Shown here piece after piece: positions 49,548-56,998 of a DNA stretch of 64,000 bases. The notes beneath the pieces are model-generated. The model did not search any database and had not been told where the DNA came from. It saw only the letters and a program-made list of their open reading frames with translations. The stretch lies in the NCBI GenBank assembly GCA_938083195.1, contig CALKCK010000003.1, positions 62,001-126,000 of the forward strand. The letters are read 5' to 3'. Positions within the stretch are counted from its first letter, which is position 1, and every line of letters begins with the position of its first letter. The stretch is from an uncultured Pirellulaceae bacterium. Its GTDB lineage: Bacteria > Planctomycetota > Planctomycetia > Pirellulales > Pirellulaceae. The position numbers and the translations under genes are program-made.

Positions 49548-49638
49548 GCATAACAAATAAATGCACCCGAGTCGCGAAGTCGGGCGTTTTGATGATGGAC
49601 AATCTCTTGTCGCGACCGGGTGATTTTGGACGTTAGCT
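49548..49638 (+). repeat. attC site 2
   Basis: 91 bp, GCATAAC to GTTAGCT. Arms cacccgagtcgcg and cgcgaccgggtg pair perfectly except for one unpaired A, the clearest extrahelical base in the array. Confidence 0.9.
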
Positions 49639-49662
49639 GCATAATATGAATGGATAGCCGCC

Positions 49663-50199
49663 ATGAGGTTACATCTCGCCATCCTGATCGCGATCGCCAT
49701 GCCCGGTTGTGGCGGAGGTTCGGCAACACCCCCTCCACCGTCGGCGTGGCAGACATTCAACGCCAGTGACGCCAGTTTTCAGATTGATTTTCCGGGAACA
49801 CCGGAGACATGGGTGACTGCCTTTGAGTCGCCCGACTACGGAACGACAACAGTTCAACATGTGAGCGCGAATTTCAGCACGATGACTTACGGCGTTAACT
49901 ACAACGACTATCCTCGCGAGCTATCCGCGAAAGAAGCTAAAGCTGAACTCGACAACACAAATACTTTGCCAGGCTTGATTGAGTCGTCTGAAGTCCAGAT
50001 CGGGAACACTACCGCCGTCCAAGTCGTCAGTAATAGCTGGGGAGTTTACCAAGTCGCCCTCTATTTTATTCATGACTCCCGGCGGCTGTACTCAATTCAA
50101 ATTGGCGGCCCTCAGGACCCGCGTGAAGATAAGGCTACAATGGACTTATTCTTTGACTCGTTCACTCTCGACGAGACGTCAACCGCACCTCAGAACTAA
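49663..50199 (+). CDS. Cassette ORF 3: lipoprotein
   Basis: 178 residues. Lipobox M-P-G-C at about residue 16 after a hydrophobic core (L-A-I-L-I-A-I-A). The mature domain begins with A-S-F-Q-I-D-F-P-G-T-P, has the F-x-I-x-F-P-x-x-P pattern of small periplasmic PsbP/LpqN-like or similar alpha-beta proteins, and ends with D-L-F-F-D-S-F-T-L. An extracytoplasmic stress or immunity function is possible but unproved. TAA stop lies 2 bp before the attC core. Confidence 0.78.
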   Translation: MRLHLAILIAIAMPGCGGGSATPPPPSAWQTFNASDASFQIDFPGTPETWVTAFESPDYGTTTVQHVSANFSTMTYGVNYNDYPRELSAKEAKAELDNTNTLPGLIESSEVQIGNTTAVQVVSNSWGVYQVALYFIHDSRRLYSIQIGGPQDPREDKATMDLFFDSFTLDETSTAPQN

Positions 50200-50201
50200 G
50201 C

Positions 50202-50290
50202 AGCTAACAATACAATGCACCGGAGTTGCCGGCCGGGCCGAAATTGAATCAACGTCGCTGGCGGCAACCCGGTGATTTTAGGCGTTATCA
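50202..50290 (+). repeat. attC site 3
   Basis: 89 bp, AGCTAAC to GTTATCA. Arms caccggagttgccg and cggcaacccggtg pair perfectly around one unpaired A. Confidence 0.88.
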
Positions 50291-50320
50291 CCCTAAACGT
50301 TTTGCGTTTCAAACTGTGGA

Positions 50321-50779
50321 ATGAACGAACTACCCAACCGAGAATCTAGGACTCTTCAATTCTCAAATTCGGAGATTGTGTGCGGTCTCGGCATCATCCT
50401 GTTCTGTGTCTCTCTGGCCATCCCGGCGATCAAACACGGTAAAGACTCACTAGGAATCGAATGTTTCACAATGGGTTTGTTCTGTATTTTTGGACCCGCG
50501 AAATCCCCGTTGGGTGCCGAACGACAGTTAATGTCACTTATTGCTCATCTGATGCACATATCTACTTTGATTCCAATATTTATCGTGTGGAACCGAAAGA
50601 ATGCAGATTTGCCGTGGAAATTGCTTCCCTGTCTCTTCGCCGTGATCTGTATCGCCTTTCTATTGACGATACCCTACTCAAGTATTGAACGTGTCTACGT
50701 GGGATACTACATTTGGCTGTTGTCGATTGCCATCATTACACTCTCACCGTTCACTCCGCCCGCTCGCAGGATCGTGTGA
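50321..50779 (+). CDS. Cassette ORF 4: four-helix membrane protein
   Basis: 152 residues. Helices at about 18-36, 75-90, 100-117 and 125-142, with a cytosolic start (M-N-E-L-P-N-R-E-S-R). No family recognised. The ORF fills the unit between attC 3 and attC 4. Confidence 0.7.
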   Translation: MNELPNRESRTLQFSNSEIVCGLGIILFCVSLAIPAIKHGKDSLGIECFTMGLFCIFGPAKSPLGAERQLMSLIAHLMHISTLIPIFIVWNRKNADLPWKLLPCLFAVICIAFLLTIPYSSIERVYVGYYIWLLSIAIITLSPFTPPARRIV

Positions 50780-50791
50780 ATTCACATCGCG

Positions 50792-50883
50792 GGATAACAA
50801 TACGATGCACGCGAAGCCGGACTTGCGCGTCTTTTTCAATGTTTAGTATTGTCGTTCCGGCTCGGTGATCTCGACCGTTATGC
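50792..50883 (+). repeat. attC site 4
   Basis: 92 bp, GGATAAC to GTTATGC. Nearly identical to site 15, including the loop tcaatgtttag. Confidence 0.9.
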
Positions 50884-50990
50884 ACTCGACTTTCACGTTC
50901 GCATGAACTCCCAAGCCGGCATGTTTCACGGTCACTGCAATGGATGACGACACCACTTAGCAAATCGTTGGCTACGCGACATCACATGCG

Positions 50991-51428
50991 TTGAGCGACA
51001 AGGTGTGGCAAATCTTCGGCTATGCGAAACGCCCAAAACACGGCCGCATCTTCAATGTGTTCCGCGCAAAATGGAAGACTGAGCTTGAAACCAGACTCAT
51101 TCACGAACTGATGATTACGCCAATCGCGGTGCAAGTAATCCTTGGTTCTGCAACGATGCGTGATATTGAGCACGTAATCGCAGCGCGTCTAGGGCATGGT
51201 GGGGTCGCGGAAACCCTCAGTTATGAATCCACGGATGCCTCAATACGTGGACTGTACAAGTCGATTGAAGAGTACTCAAAAACACCCATTGATGACTGGA
51301 CGAAACTCCTTGTGACTCGATTACACGTGCCAGGTATTCCCGATCGCCAGACCGCTGCCAATCTACTTGCGGGATCTGCAAAGTATGCCATCATGATGCG
51401 TGGCGTTTTGGTCGAACACTCTGGCTGA
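50991..51428 (+). CDS. Cassette ORF 5: soluble hypothetical protein, possible interrupted start
   Basis: 145 residues if TTG 50991 is the start. Soluble, helical, with Y-A-K-R-P-K-H-G-R-I-F-N-V and H-V-I-A-A-R-L-G-H-G-G-V. The same frame continues upstream through protein-like sequence (Q-I-V-G-Y-A-T-S-H-A) to a TAG at 50958, and beyond it to ATG 50940 (M-D-D-D-T-T). Either the gene uses TTG, or a longer original gene has acquired a nonsense codon. No family recognised. Confidence 0.6.
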   Translation: MSDKVWQIFGYAKRPKHGRIFNVFRAKWKTELETRLIHELMITPIAVQVILGSATMRDIEHVIAARLGHGGVAETLSYESTDASIRGLYKSIEEYSKTPIDDWTKLLVTRLHVPGIPDRQTAANLLAGSAKYAIMMRGVLVEHSG

Positions 51429-51491
51429 CTACGCTGTGCAGCGGAGCGGGCTATGTGTTCGGTTTTGCGACCTCGTTTCCTGTCGCATAAG

Positions 51492-51622
51492 GCCTAACAA
51501 ATCGGTGAACACGGGGTTGGCTGATCGTGCGGTTTTTCAAACTCGTTCGCTTCGATTACAATGATTGGTGATTCAACGCCCTTCGTGTTGGCTCGCCAAC
51601 CCGGTTACTTCAAACGTTAGGC
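51492..51622 (+). repeat. attC site 5
   Basis: 131 bp with ideal cores GCCTAAC and GTTAGGC. Inner arms ggtgaacacggggttggc and gccaacccggtta. One of the two longest sites. Confidence 0.92.
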
Positions 51623-51635
51623 AACAGGACAGAAT

Positions 51636-51968
51636 ATGGTACGAGGCAACGACCGAAGTACGGCAGCCAAGGAAGTTCGTATTTTGCACATTTCGCCCTT
51701 TTCGTTCGGCGCGATCGTTTCGCTGTGTTTCGCAGTCTACGGTCTCTGTTCTAATATGAATGAAGTTCGGGTTAATTTTCCGAATTTTTCTCCCCCGTTG
51801 ACGACTGCTTCTTTCCTGAAAGAAATATTTTTGAACGGGGGACTCGGTTTTCTCTGGGGGCTTGTGTTTGGGTTCCTAGCTGGAGCATTTGTTGCCGCCT
51901 TCTACAATATGGCCGCAAGAACTACCGGAGGACTTAGAATCCGCATTCGCGAGAGCGAAGACACCTAA
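51636..51968 (+). CDS. Cassette ORF 6: two-helix membrane protein, DUF3566-like
   Basis: 110 residues. A cytosolic N-terminus with H-I-S-P-F-S, one helix (F-G-A-I-V-S-L-C-F-A-V-Y-G-L), then a Gly-rich helix (G-L-G-F-L-W-G-L-V-F-G-F-L-A-G-A-F) running into F-Y-N-M-A-A-R-T-T-G-G-L-R-I-R-I. The last motif closely resembles the end of DUF3566-like membrane proteins. Its TAA is part of the attC 6 core ACCTAAC. Confidence 0.78.
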   Translation: MVRGNDRSTAAKEVRILHISPFSFGAIVSLCFAVYGLCSNMNEVRVNFPNFSPPLTTASFLKEIFLNGGLGFLWGLVFGFLAGAFVAAFYNMAARTTGGLRIRIRESEDT

Positions 51969-52054
51969 CCATGAATTGCAACGAAGTACGCGAGCAAAGC
52001 AACTTGGCCATAACAACGTCGTCCGTGCGTACTTGCTGAATTCCAACGTTATGT
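51963..52054 (+). repeat. attC site 6
   Basis: 92 bp, ACCTAAC (perfect RYYYAAC) to GTTATGT. Arms aattgcaacgaagtacgc and gcgtacttgctgaatt pair with small bulges. Confidence 0.85.
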
Positions 52055-52070
52055 CGCTCACGGAAACTCA

Positions 52071-52628
52071 ATGTTGAAACTTCTCCTGATACCCGTGCTG
52101 TTTGTTGTCGCATGCGTTTTTGCAGGTCTCTATGGCGCGGTCCACAATCAGATTTCGTATACTGTGTCTCAAGAATATTTTACGAAATTCAAGTTTCATC
52201 AGTTTGGCTTGATTCACTTTCAAGATCGACTCGGTGCTGCTTTTGTCGGGTGGAACGCTGCGTGGTGGATGGGCATCGTTATTGGAATTGTACTTATTCC
52301 GCTTGGTCTCATGATTCGTGGAAATGCGAACTACTTTTGGTCAATGATCCGCACGTTTGGAATTGTCGCACTCACCACATTGATTGTTGGATTGGTCGCG
52401 CTCTCAATTTCATTTGTGATTGTTGATCCAGCAACCGTCGGTGAGTTTACTCGCTACAATAATGAGATCGACAACGATGCCGCTTTCGTAAGGGCTGGCA
52501 CAATGCACAACTTCAGTTATCTCGGTGGACTCGTGGGAATCATTACAGGCGCGGTCGCCATTTTCCGGCAGCGCAAGCGATATGCTGAAATTGAGTCCCG
52601 ACCTGACACCCAGCAAGACGCGACATAA
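52071..52628 (+). CDS. Cassette ORF 7: membrane protein
   Basis: 185 residues. The first helix (L-L-L-I-P-V-L-F-V-V-A-C-V-F-A-G) leads to G-A-V-H-N-Q-I-S-Y-T-V-S-x-E-Y-F-T-K-F-K-F, a motif I recognise from a widespread uncharacterised bacterial membrane family; then W-W-M-G-I-V-I-G and two to three further helices, ending in G-A-V-A-I-F-R-Q-R-K-R. Function unknown. TAA overlaps the attC 7 core. Confidence 0.82.
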   Translation: MLKLLLIPVLFVVACVFAGLYGAVHNQISYTVSQEYFTKFKFHQFGLIHFQDRLGAAFVGWNAAWWMGIVIGIVLIPLGLMIRGNANYFWSMIRTFGIVALTTLIVGLVALSISFVIVDPATVGEFTRYNNEIDNDAAFVRAGTMHNFSYLGGLVGIITGAVAIFRQRKRYAEIESRPDTQQDAT

Positions 52629-52715
52629 CAATACGATGCACACGGAGCCGCGGGCCGCGCGGCTGTTTCTGCTTGCAAGTCGATCGCCGCGGCCCGGTGA
52701 TCGTTGACGTTATCC
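52623..52715 (+). repeat. attC site 7
   Basis: 93 bp, ACATAAC to GTTATCC. Arms cggagccgcgg and ccgcggcccg pair; ORF 7 stops inside the first core. Confidence 0.88.
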
Positions 52716-52739
52716 TGCTCTAGATTTGGATGAATATTT

Positions 52740-53078
52740 GTGTTGGACCAACGGCTATTTGACGAAATCAAACTACAGCTTGAGGATGACATCCTGAGTT
52801 TTGGCTGGCTGCGTCAACTTGCCAATACCCAAAATTCTGAACGGCCAGAATCCGAGTGTGTTGATGCCGTAATCAGTACCCTCTTGAAACTCCATTCGGA
52901 CCGCCAAATCGTAATTGGAAATGCCTATGAGTCCGATAACACCGTCCTGGTTTCATCATGGACCGAAACTAACGACGTTTTGGCAGCAAAAATGAGATCT
53001 GAGATTATCAGACTCAATGGAACAGATGATCAACAGTTTTGCTTTTGGATTCAATCAATCGTGGACTTTGCAGGATAA
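52740..53078 (+). CDS. Cassette ORF 8: small soluble protein
   Basis: 112 residues; start GTG 52740, with TTG 52743 as alternative. Soluble alpha-beta type, Asp/Glu-rich: D-E-I-K-L-Q-L-E-D-D-I-L-S-F-G-W-L, V-D-A-V-I-S-T-L-L-K-L, D-R-Q-I-V-I-G-N-A. No family recognised. TAA forms part of the attC 8 core GGATAAC. Confidence 0.72.
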   Translation: MLDQRLFDEIKLQLEDDILSFGWLRQLANTQNSERPESECVDAVISTLLKLHSDRQIVIGNAYESDNTVLVSSWTETNDVLAAKMRSEIIRLNGTDDQQFCFWIQSIVDFAG

Positions 53079-53206
53079 CAAAGCGATTGACCGAAGCCGG
53101 TTAGCCGTTAGGATTTGTCTTCGCGGGGATAGTGCTTCGCACCATTTTATCCCCGCTCGACCAGATTCAATCTTTTCTGGCGGCTCGGTCAACTTGTGCG
53201 TTAGAT
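53073..53206 (+). repeat. attC site 8
   Basis: 134 bp, GGATAAC to GTTAGAT, the longest site. Besides the outer arms (ttgaccgaagcc/ggctcggtcaa) it holds a second inner inverted repeat, gcgggga/tccccgc. Confidence 0.88.
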
Positions 53207-53291
53207 CCCCGAATAAGCATGAAAGTAATTTCAAATTCAATAATCTAAAGTACGTGCAAATGGGATTGCTAAAATTCAACATCTACACACG

Positions 53292-53297
53292 TATAAT
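53292..53297 (+). promoter_or_regulatory. Candidate internal cassette promoter (-10)
   Basis: A perfect TATAAT 29 bp before the start of ORF 9, in an unusually long (about 120 bp) A/T-rich leader. The best -35 (TTGCTA) is 20 bp away, longer than ideal. Confidence 0.35.
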
Positions 53298-53325
53298 AGA
53301 TCAAATTACTTGTGGGAGTTAATAT

Positions 53326-53547
53326 ATGAACGATATCTCAAAACAAAAACGAAATTGGCTACCATTTTTGATCGGTTTTATCGTCGCTCTCGGTGTCGTT
53401 GTTGGCATGTTCGTAGTTACTACGATAAATGGAGCAGAAACTGCTGCAGAAAAAGCAACGGGTGCTACATCTGGCGGTGCTATAGCAATAGTCGTAGTTC
53501 TTTGTGTAATTGCAGCAGCTCGTAGACGAAAAAATGAACAGAAATAG
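53326..53547 (+). CDS. Cassette ORF 9: small two-helix membrane protein
   Basis: 73 residues: basic N-terminus (S-K-Q-K-R-N-W), helix F-L-I-G-F-I-V-A-L-G-V-V-V-G, an Ala/Thr/Gly loop, a second helix (G-A-I-A-I-V-V-V-L-C-V-I-A-A-A) and a basic tail R-R-R-K-N-E-Q-K. Good upstream ggag. Such size and topology recall type I toxins or small membrane regulators, but there is no antitoxin evidence. Confidence 0.68.
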   Translation: MNDISKQKRNWLPFLIGFIVALGVVVGMFVVTTINGAETAAEKATGATSGGAIAIVVVLCVIAAARRRKNEQK

Positions 53548-53548
53548 G

Positions 53549-53638
53549 ATCTAACAAATCGTTGAACCGGACTGCCAAAAGCGTTCCGCTTTTGGTTCCC
53601 TCGCTTCGCTCGGCAGCCGGTTAACGATGCCGTTATCC
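53549..53638 (+). repeat. attC site 9
   Basis: 90 bp, ATCTAAC to GTTATCC. Arms cgttgaaccggactgcc and ggcagccggttaacg pair with a single unpaired A. Confidence 0.92.
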
Positions 53639-53648
53639 GACTCAATCT

Positions 53649-54290
53649 ATGCCAGTACCTCTTCTACATATTGAATTTGCGTCTTGTTCGTCAATGGCAG
53701 CGATCCTTCGCCGAGGGCCGACCGAATGGACACGCTTGCTCTTGTGGGACACTGCCACCGATGAGCTCGAAGCTGGATCTTGGTTCCACGGCAGAGTCTA
53801 CGAGGAATGCTGCAGCATTTCTCCTGATGGCATGCTCTTCTCTTACCTCGCCGCAAAGCATCAAGGTAATCGGGGCGAAGATGAATGCAATTCATGGACT
53901 GCTATTAGCAGGCCGCCGTGGTTGACCGCTATCGCATTTTGGCCACATCACGGAACACAAGGCATCAGCACTGAATTCGTCAACAATTCGACTCTGATGA
54001 TTTCCCATCCGCATTGGGAAAATCTCATTCCCAAAAACGAACTACCGGATGGATTCGTCGTTATTTCGAAATTCACTGGAAAACATGCACCTGAACAGTC
54101 ACTTCCGAAGCCCGCTAAATCAGCTGCACAGTTCTATAACGATCATGGCATCGACCAACAAAACCAACGGTTCAATTACACCGACGGAAAACTGCATCGT
54201 GACGGCGTACTGATTGCAGATTTGGGTACAATGAAACCCGAGCCAGAGCAGTCTCCCAATTGGGCACGAAGCTGGACGAACGTCAGATAA
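53649..54290 (+). CDS. Cassette ORF 10: soluble protein of a recurrent unknown family
   Basis: 213 residues. Distinctive motifs: R-G-P-T-E-W-T-R-L-L-L-W-D-T, G-S-W-F-H-G-R-V-Y-E, S-I-S-P-D-G-M-L-F-S-Y-L-A-A-K-H, S-R-P-P-W-L-T-A-I-A-F-W-P. The S-P-D-G turn and Trp-rich strands suggest WD-like or beta-propeller blades. I recall similar uncharacterised proteins in planctomycetes and myxobacteria. Start lies 10 bp after attC 9; stop TAA is inside attC 10. Confidence 0.8.
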   Translation: MPVPLLHIEFASCSSMAAILRRGPTEWTRLLLWDTATDELEAGSWFHGRVYEECCSISPDGMLFSYLAAKHQGNRGEDECNSWTAISRPPWLTAIAFWPHHGTQGISTEFVNNSTLMISHPHWENLIPKNELPDGFVVISKFTGKHAPEQSLPKPAKSAAQFYNDHGIDQQNQRFNYTDGKLHRDGVLIADLGTMKPEPEQSPNWARSWTNVR

Positions 54291-54375
54291 CAAAACGATG
54301 AATCGAAGTCGCGGAGCCGGGCGATTTTGGGATGGTGAATTTAATACCGCGACTCGGTTGTCGTGGACGTTATTT
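54285..54375 (+). repeat. attC site 10
   Basis: 91 bp, AGATAAC to GTTATTT. Arms tcgaagtcgcgg and ccgcgactcgg pair with one unpaired A. Confidence 0.9.
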
Positions 54376-54405
54376 GCAACATAGAATTCCATAAACGGAG
54401 AAGAG

Positions 54406-54624
54406 ATGAGCGACAACCGCGAATGTTCTGACTGCAATGGCCAACTGCTGGAAATACGATTGATTGACAAGGAGCACTTGGGACTTCACAATTCGATTGA
54501 GTATGCAGCCGCAGATTCGAAAAGGGGACGATGGACGGCGGCTTATCCGATTGAAGGAAAGGTCAATGCTTTCATGTGTCAGCAGTGTGGCAATATTCGT
54601 CTCTACGGTGTGTCGACCGACTAA
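54406..54624 (+). CDS. Cassette ORF 11: small zinc-ribbon protein
   Basis: 72 residues with two Cys pairs, C7-S-D-C10 and C58-Q-Q-C61-G-N, the layout of a treble-clef or zinc-ribbon. The intervening domain is polar. The start has the best Shine-Dalgarno in the array (cggagaag). Possibly a nucleic-acid or protein-binding adaptor; function unknown. Confidence 0.75.
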   Translation: MSDNRECSDCNGQLLEIRLIDKEHLGLHNSIEYAAADSKRGRWTAAYPIEGKVNAFMCQQCGNIRLYGVSTD

Positions 54625-54696
54625 ACAGCAATATGGATTCGGAGGCGTCGTTCAACCTTAGGATGTCCCTCGCTGATTCTGGCCTGACTAAAACGC

Positions 54697-54787
54697 AAAT
54701 AACCAACGGTTACACCGGAGCCCTCGCCGGGCGTCGGTTTTGAAATCCAAGTTAACTCCTCGGGCCCGGTTATCCTGAACGTTCTGC
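54697..54787 (+). repeat. attC site 11 (weak cores)
   Basis: 91 bp, AAATAAC to GTTCTGC. Both cores deviate from consensus; inner arms ggttacaccggagccc and gggcccggttatcc still pair. Confidence 0.65.
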
Positions 54788-54851
54788 AAACCAACCAAGC
54801 GGTTTGACGAACGTCGCTCTTTTACATGCTATGTACATAAGGTATTTTCTG

Positions 54852-55265
54852 GTGAATGAGACGAACCCGTACGAGTCCCTTTCCACCGCACCTGCGGAGG
54901 ATGCCGCATCGAAAACACGAACCGCGCTGACGCTCAAACAAGTCTTTAAATACTCGTATTGCACCAGTCTGCCGGTTGCGTTCACCGTGGTAGTGATTTG
55001 GCTATTCGTTGTGTTCAATGACTCATCCATTCCTCAATCCCAACGAAGAACAAGTCCGCCTGACATTGTCGAGTTGATGTTCCTCGTCATCACCACGCTG
55101 CCGAGTGTCTTGACATGCCTGTTATTTAGCTTCAGCTTTTGTGCCGTCTTCAAGGTTCCTGGGAAACGTAAGGTGTGGCCGGCGGTATTGTTCGGCGCGA
55201 TATCGGGTTTGGTTTTCAACGCAATGACGGCGATTTGGGCCATCGAATACTTCTTCGAGTGGTAG
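54852..55265 (+). CDS. Cassette ORF 12: membrane protein with N-P-Y-E-S start
   Basis: 137 residues from GTG 54852, chosen because it gives M-N-E-T-N-P-Y-E-S, the usual start of a planctomycete membrane-protein type, and has aagg upstream; the frame extends to 54804. Three helices: P-V-A-F-T-V-V-V-I-W-L-F-V-V, F-L-V-I-T-T-L-P-S-V-L-T-C-L-L-F, and W-P-A-V-L-F-G-A-I-S-G-L-V-F. The lineage-specific motif suggests the cassette was formed in a planctomycete. Confidence 0.7.
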   Translation: MNETNPYESLSTAPAEDAASKTRTALTLKQVFKYSYCTSLPVAFTVVVIWLFVVFNDSSIPQSQRRTSPPDIVELMFLVITTLPSVLTCLLFSFSFCAVFKVPGKRKVWPAVLFGAISGLVFNAMTAIWAIEYFFEW

Positions 55266-55287
55266 GTTGCAGCAACGACCGAGAATG

Positions 55288-55377
55288 GCAGAACCATCGG
55301 ATGCACGTGAGTCGTCGAGTTGAGTTTGTTGAAGTGGTGAGTCGTCCGCGGCGGCCACGTGATCCGTACCGTCATGT
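55288..55377 (+). repeat. attC site 12 (decayed cores)
   Basis: 90 bp, GCAGAAC to GTCATGT. Arms cggatgcacgtgagtcgtc and ggcggccacgtgatccg still pair, but both cores are mutated, so recombination is doubtful. Confidence 0.65.
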
Positions 55378-55397
55378 GGCTTGAAAATTGAATTGTC

Positions 55398-55663
55398 GAT
55401 GATGACGAATGGCGGCTACAGGGTCAGGAACGATACCTGACAGGTGCTGCCCTCAAATTCTAAAAATATTGCGCGGGCCATTTCCACGACCACGATCATT
55501 GCGAATTCTGTCATGCCAAATAGATAGCCTCATCAACCGACCCGCAAATACTGGCGCCGGTTACGTGACAGTCGACAATTATCGATGGATATGTGAAAAC
55601 TGTTTCACGGATTTTCGCGATCGCTTCTCTTTCGTCGTCAATTCGACGATGGAAAACGATTGA
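55398..55663 (+). pseudogene. Broken cassette gene: two-CxxC small protein
   Basis: Frame one reads D-D-E-W-R-L-Q-G-Q-E-R-Y-L, then TAA at 55461, then continues D-H-D-H-C-E-F-C-H-A-K to TAG 55521. Frame two (open from 55409 to TGA 55661) resumes with G-Y-V-T-V-D-N-Y-R-W-I-C-E-N-C-F-T-D-F. I recognise these as consecutive parts of one widespread small family with two C-x-x-C pairs. Two stops and one frameshift therefore separate them. Confidence 0.7.
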
Positions 55664-55671
55664 CGACCGCC

Positions 55672-55777
55672 ACATAACAAAGCGTTTGACCGAAGCGGAG
55701 AAGGCTTCTAAAATTGGCTAGTTATCTTGAATGTCGGTCAAACCGTTTTCGCCGCTCGGTCAACTTGGATGTTATCC
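55672..55777 (+). repeat. attC site 13
   Basis: 106 bp, ACATAAC to GTTATCC. Arms gtttgaccgaagcgg and ccgctcggtcaac pair with an unpaired base. Confidence 0.88.
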
Positions 55778-55788
55778 CGCTAAATCAC

Positions 55789-56388
55789 ATGTTTGATGAC
55801 TTTGTTCTTGATGCAATCGCTGATGGCAATACAGACTTCGACTACGATTCAAAACTTTCCGCACAGCGATTGCTAACCCAATTTAATCACGAGATCGATG
55901 CAATCGTTCAACAGCATGGCACCGAACGCACCGGTATCGCAGTCTGGTACTGCTACGGTTGTGTCTCCAGCATGATTCACGACGTTCTCGATGGCTCGGT
56001 TTCGTCGGGGTGGCCTGCATTCTACGAATCAATGTCTTCACTCTACGACAACGGATTCGCGAAACACTGCGAAAATCAATTCAACCATCCATTACGAGAA
56101 ACCGAGTTTGGAACCTCCTGTTACATGATTTGGGATATGGACGGAATTGAATACTTGACCTTTGATCGCTCGGAAACCCAGCGATTCATGGTCGAACCAT
56201 TGATCGATTTTGGATTGGGGCACGGACATGCTGTGGTTCAAGAGTCAATCCTTCACTGTCTTGGTCACCAACTTGATTCACACACTGAATTTGTGCGGCC
56301 GAAACTTCAGCAGTTCCTCCGCCGCAGAGATTTACAGCCTGAGATTCGCGAATATGCGTTACAATGCCAAACTGGAATGATCCATTAG
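55789..56388 (+). CDS. Cassette ORF 14: soluble protein of a recurrent unknown family
   Basis: 199 residues from ATG 55789; upstream codons of the frame lie in attC 13 and are excluded. Motifs: F-V-L-D-A-I-A-D-G, V-W-Y-C-Y-G-C-V-S, L-Y-D-N-G-F-A-K-H-C-E, F-G-T-S-C-Y-M-I-W-D-M-D, and a helical end with L-R-R-R-D-L-Q-P-E-I-R-E-Y-A. I recall this Y-C-Y-G-C-x-S family as uncharacterised; helical HEAT-like repeats are plausible. Confidence 0.8.
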   Translation: MFDDFVLDAIADGNTDFDYDSKLSAQRLLTQFNHEIDAIVQQHGTERTGIAVWYCYGCVSSMIHDVLDGSVSSGWPAFYESMSSLYDNGFAKHCENQFNHPLRETEFGTSCYMIWDMDGIEYLTFDRSETQRFMVEPLIDFGLGHGHAVVQESILHCLGHQLDSHTEFVRPKLQQFLRRRDLQPEIREYALQCQTGMIH

Positions 56389-56409
56389 CTTATCAAAACG
56401 CAAAGCGCG

Positions 56410-56499
56410 GAATAACAAAGCCGTGAACTGGAACACTCATTCACGCGGCAACTAAAATCAAAGCCTTCCGTTCGTGCCCGGTTACGGCGGTCGTTATCC
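56410..56499 (+). repeat. attC site 14
   Basis: 90 bp, GAATAAC to GTTATCC. Arms ccgtgaactggaacac and gtgcccggttacgg pair imperfectly. Confidence 0.82.
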
Positions 56500-56522
56500 A
56501 CCGACCGAGGATTCTTTTAATT

Positions 56523-56993
56523 GTGAAAAAAAACGTGAATCGAAAACCGACTGTGGTTCTCGTTGTGTTACTCGCCCTTGCGCTTGTGACGGTACTTGGT
56601 GCGTATCAACTGTTCCTCGCATATCAACGGATTCCAACAGGTCTTGAATACGACGGCACCCGTGACTTTCGTATTGCGAATCGTCGCGTTACGGTCCAAA
56701 CACGGTCCATTTCCCTCGGCAATGGGGATGATGGCGACGCAGAAATCCTTGTCTCATCTGGCGAAACCTCTACAAAACTTCCTTCAAAATTTAGCGATGA
56801 CATGTGGACGTTTATCAAACCGGCATACATTTCCTGGGAAGATGTTGACGGTCATTCTGGAAGAGACCTTTTGATCTGGAAGCCATCGTTCTCAACGCAA
56901 GGCCCATTAAAAGCAAAGGAGTTTATTTCTAGCGAAGACGGAGAATTGCACGTGCTTCAGGTGCCACTCGAAAGACCCATTCCCGGACATTAA
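56523..56993 (+). CDS. Cassette ORF 15: membrane-anchored hypothetical protein
   Basis: 156 residues from GTG 56523. Basic N-terminus (K-K-N-V-N-R-K), one transmembrane helix (V-V-L-V-V-L-L-A-L-A-L-V-T-V-L), then an extracytoplasmic domain of about 120 residues with D-V-D-G-H-S-G-R-D-L-L-I-W, which looks like an FG-GAP/VCBS-type repeat. Function unknown. Confidence 0.72.
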   Translation: MKKNVNRKPTVVLVVLLALALVTVLGAYQLFLAYQRIPTGLEYDGTRDFRIANRRVTVQTRSISLGNGDDGDAEILVSSGETSTKLPSKFSDDMWTFIKPAYISWEDVDGHSGRDLLIWKPSFSTQGPLKAKEFISSEDGELHVLQVPLERPIPGH

Positions 56994-56998
56994 CTGAT

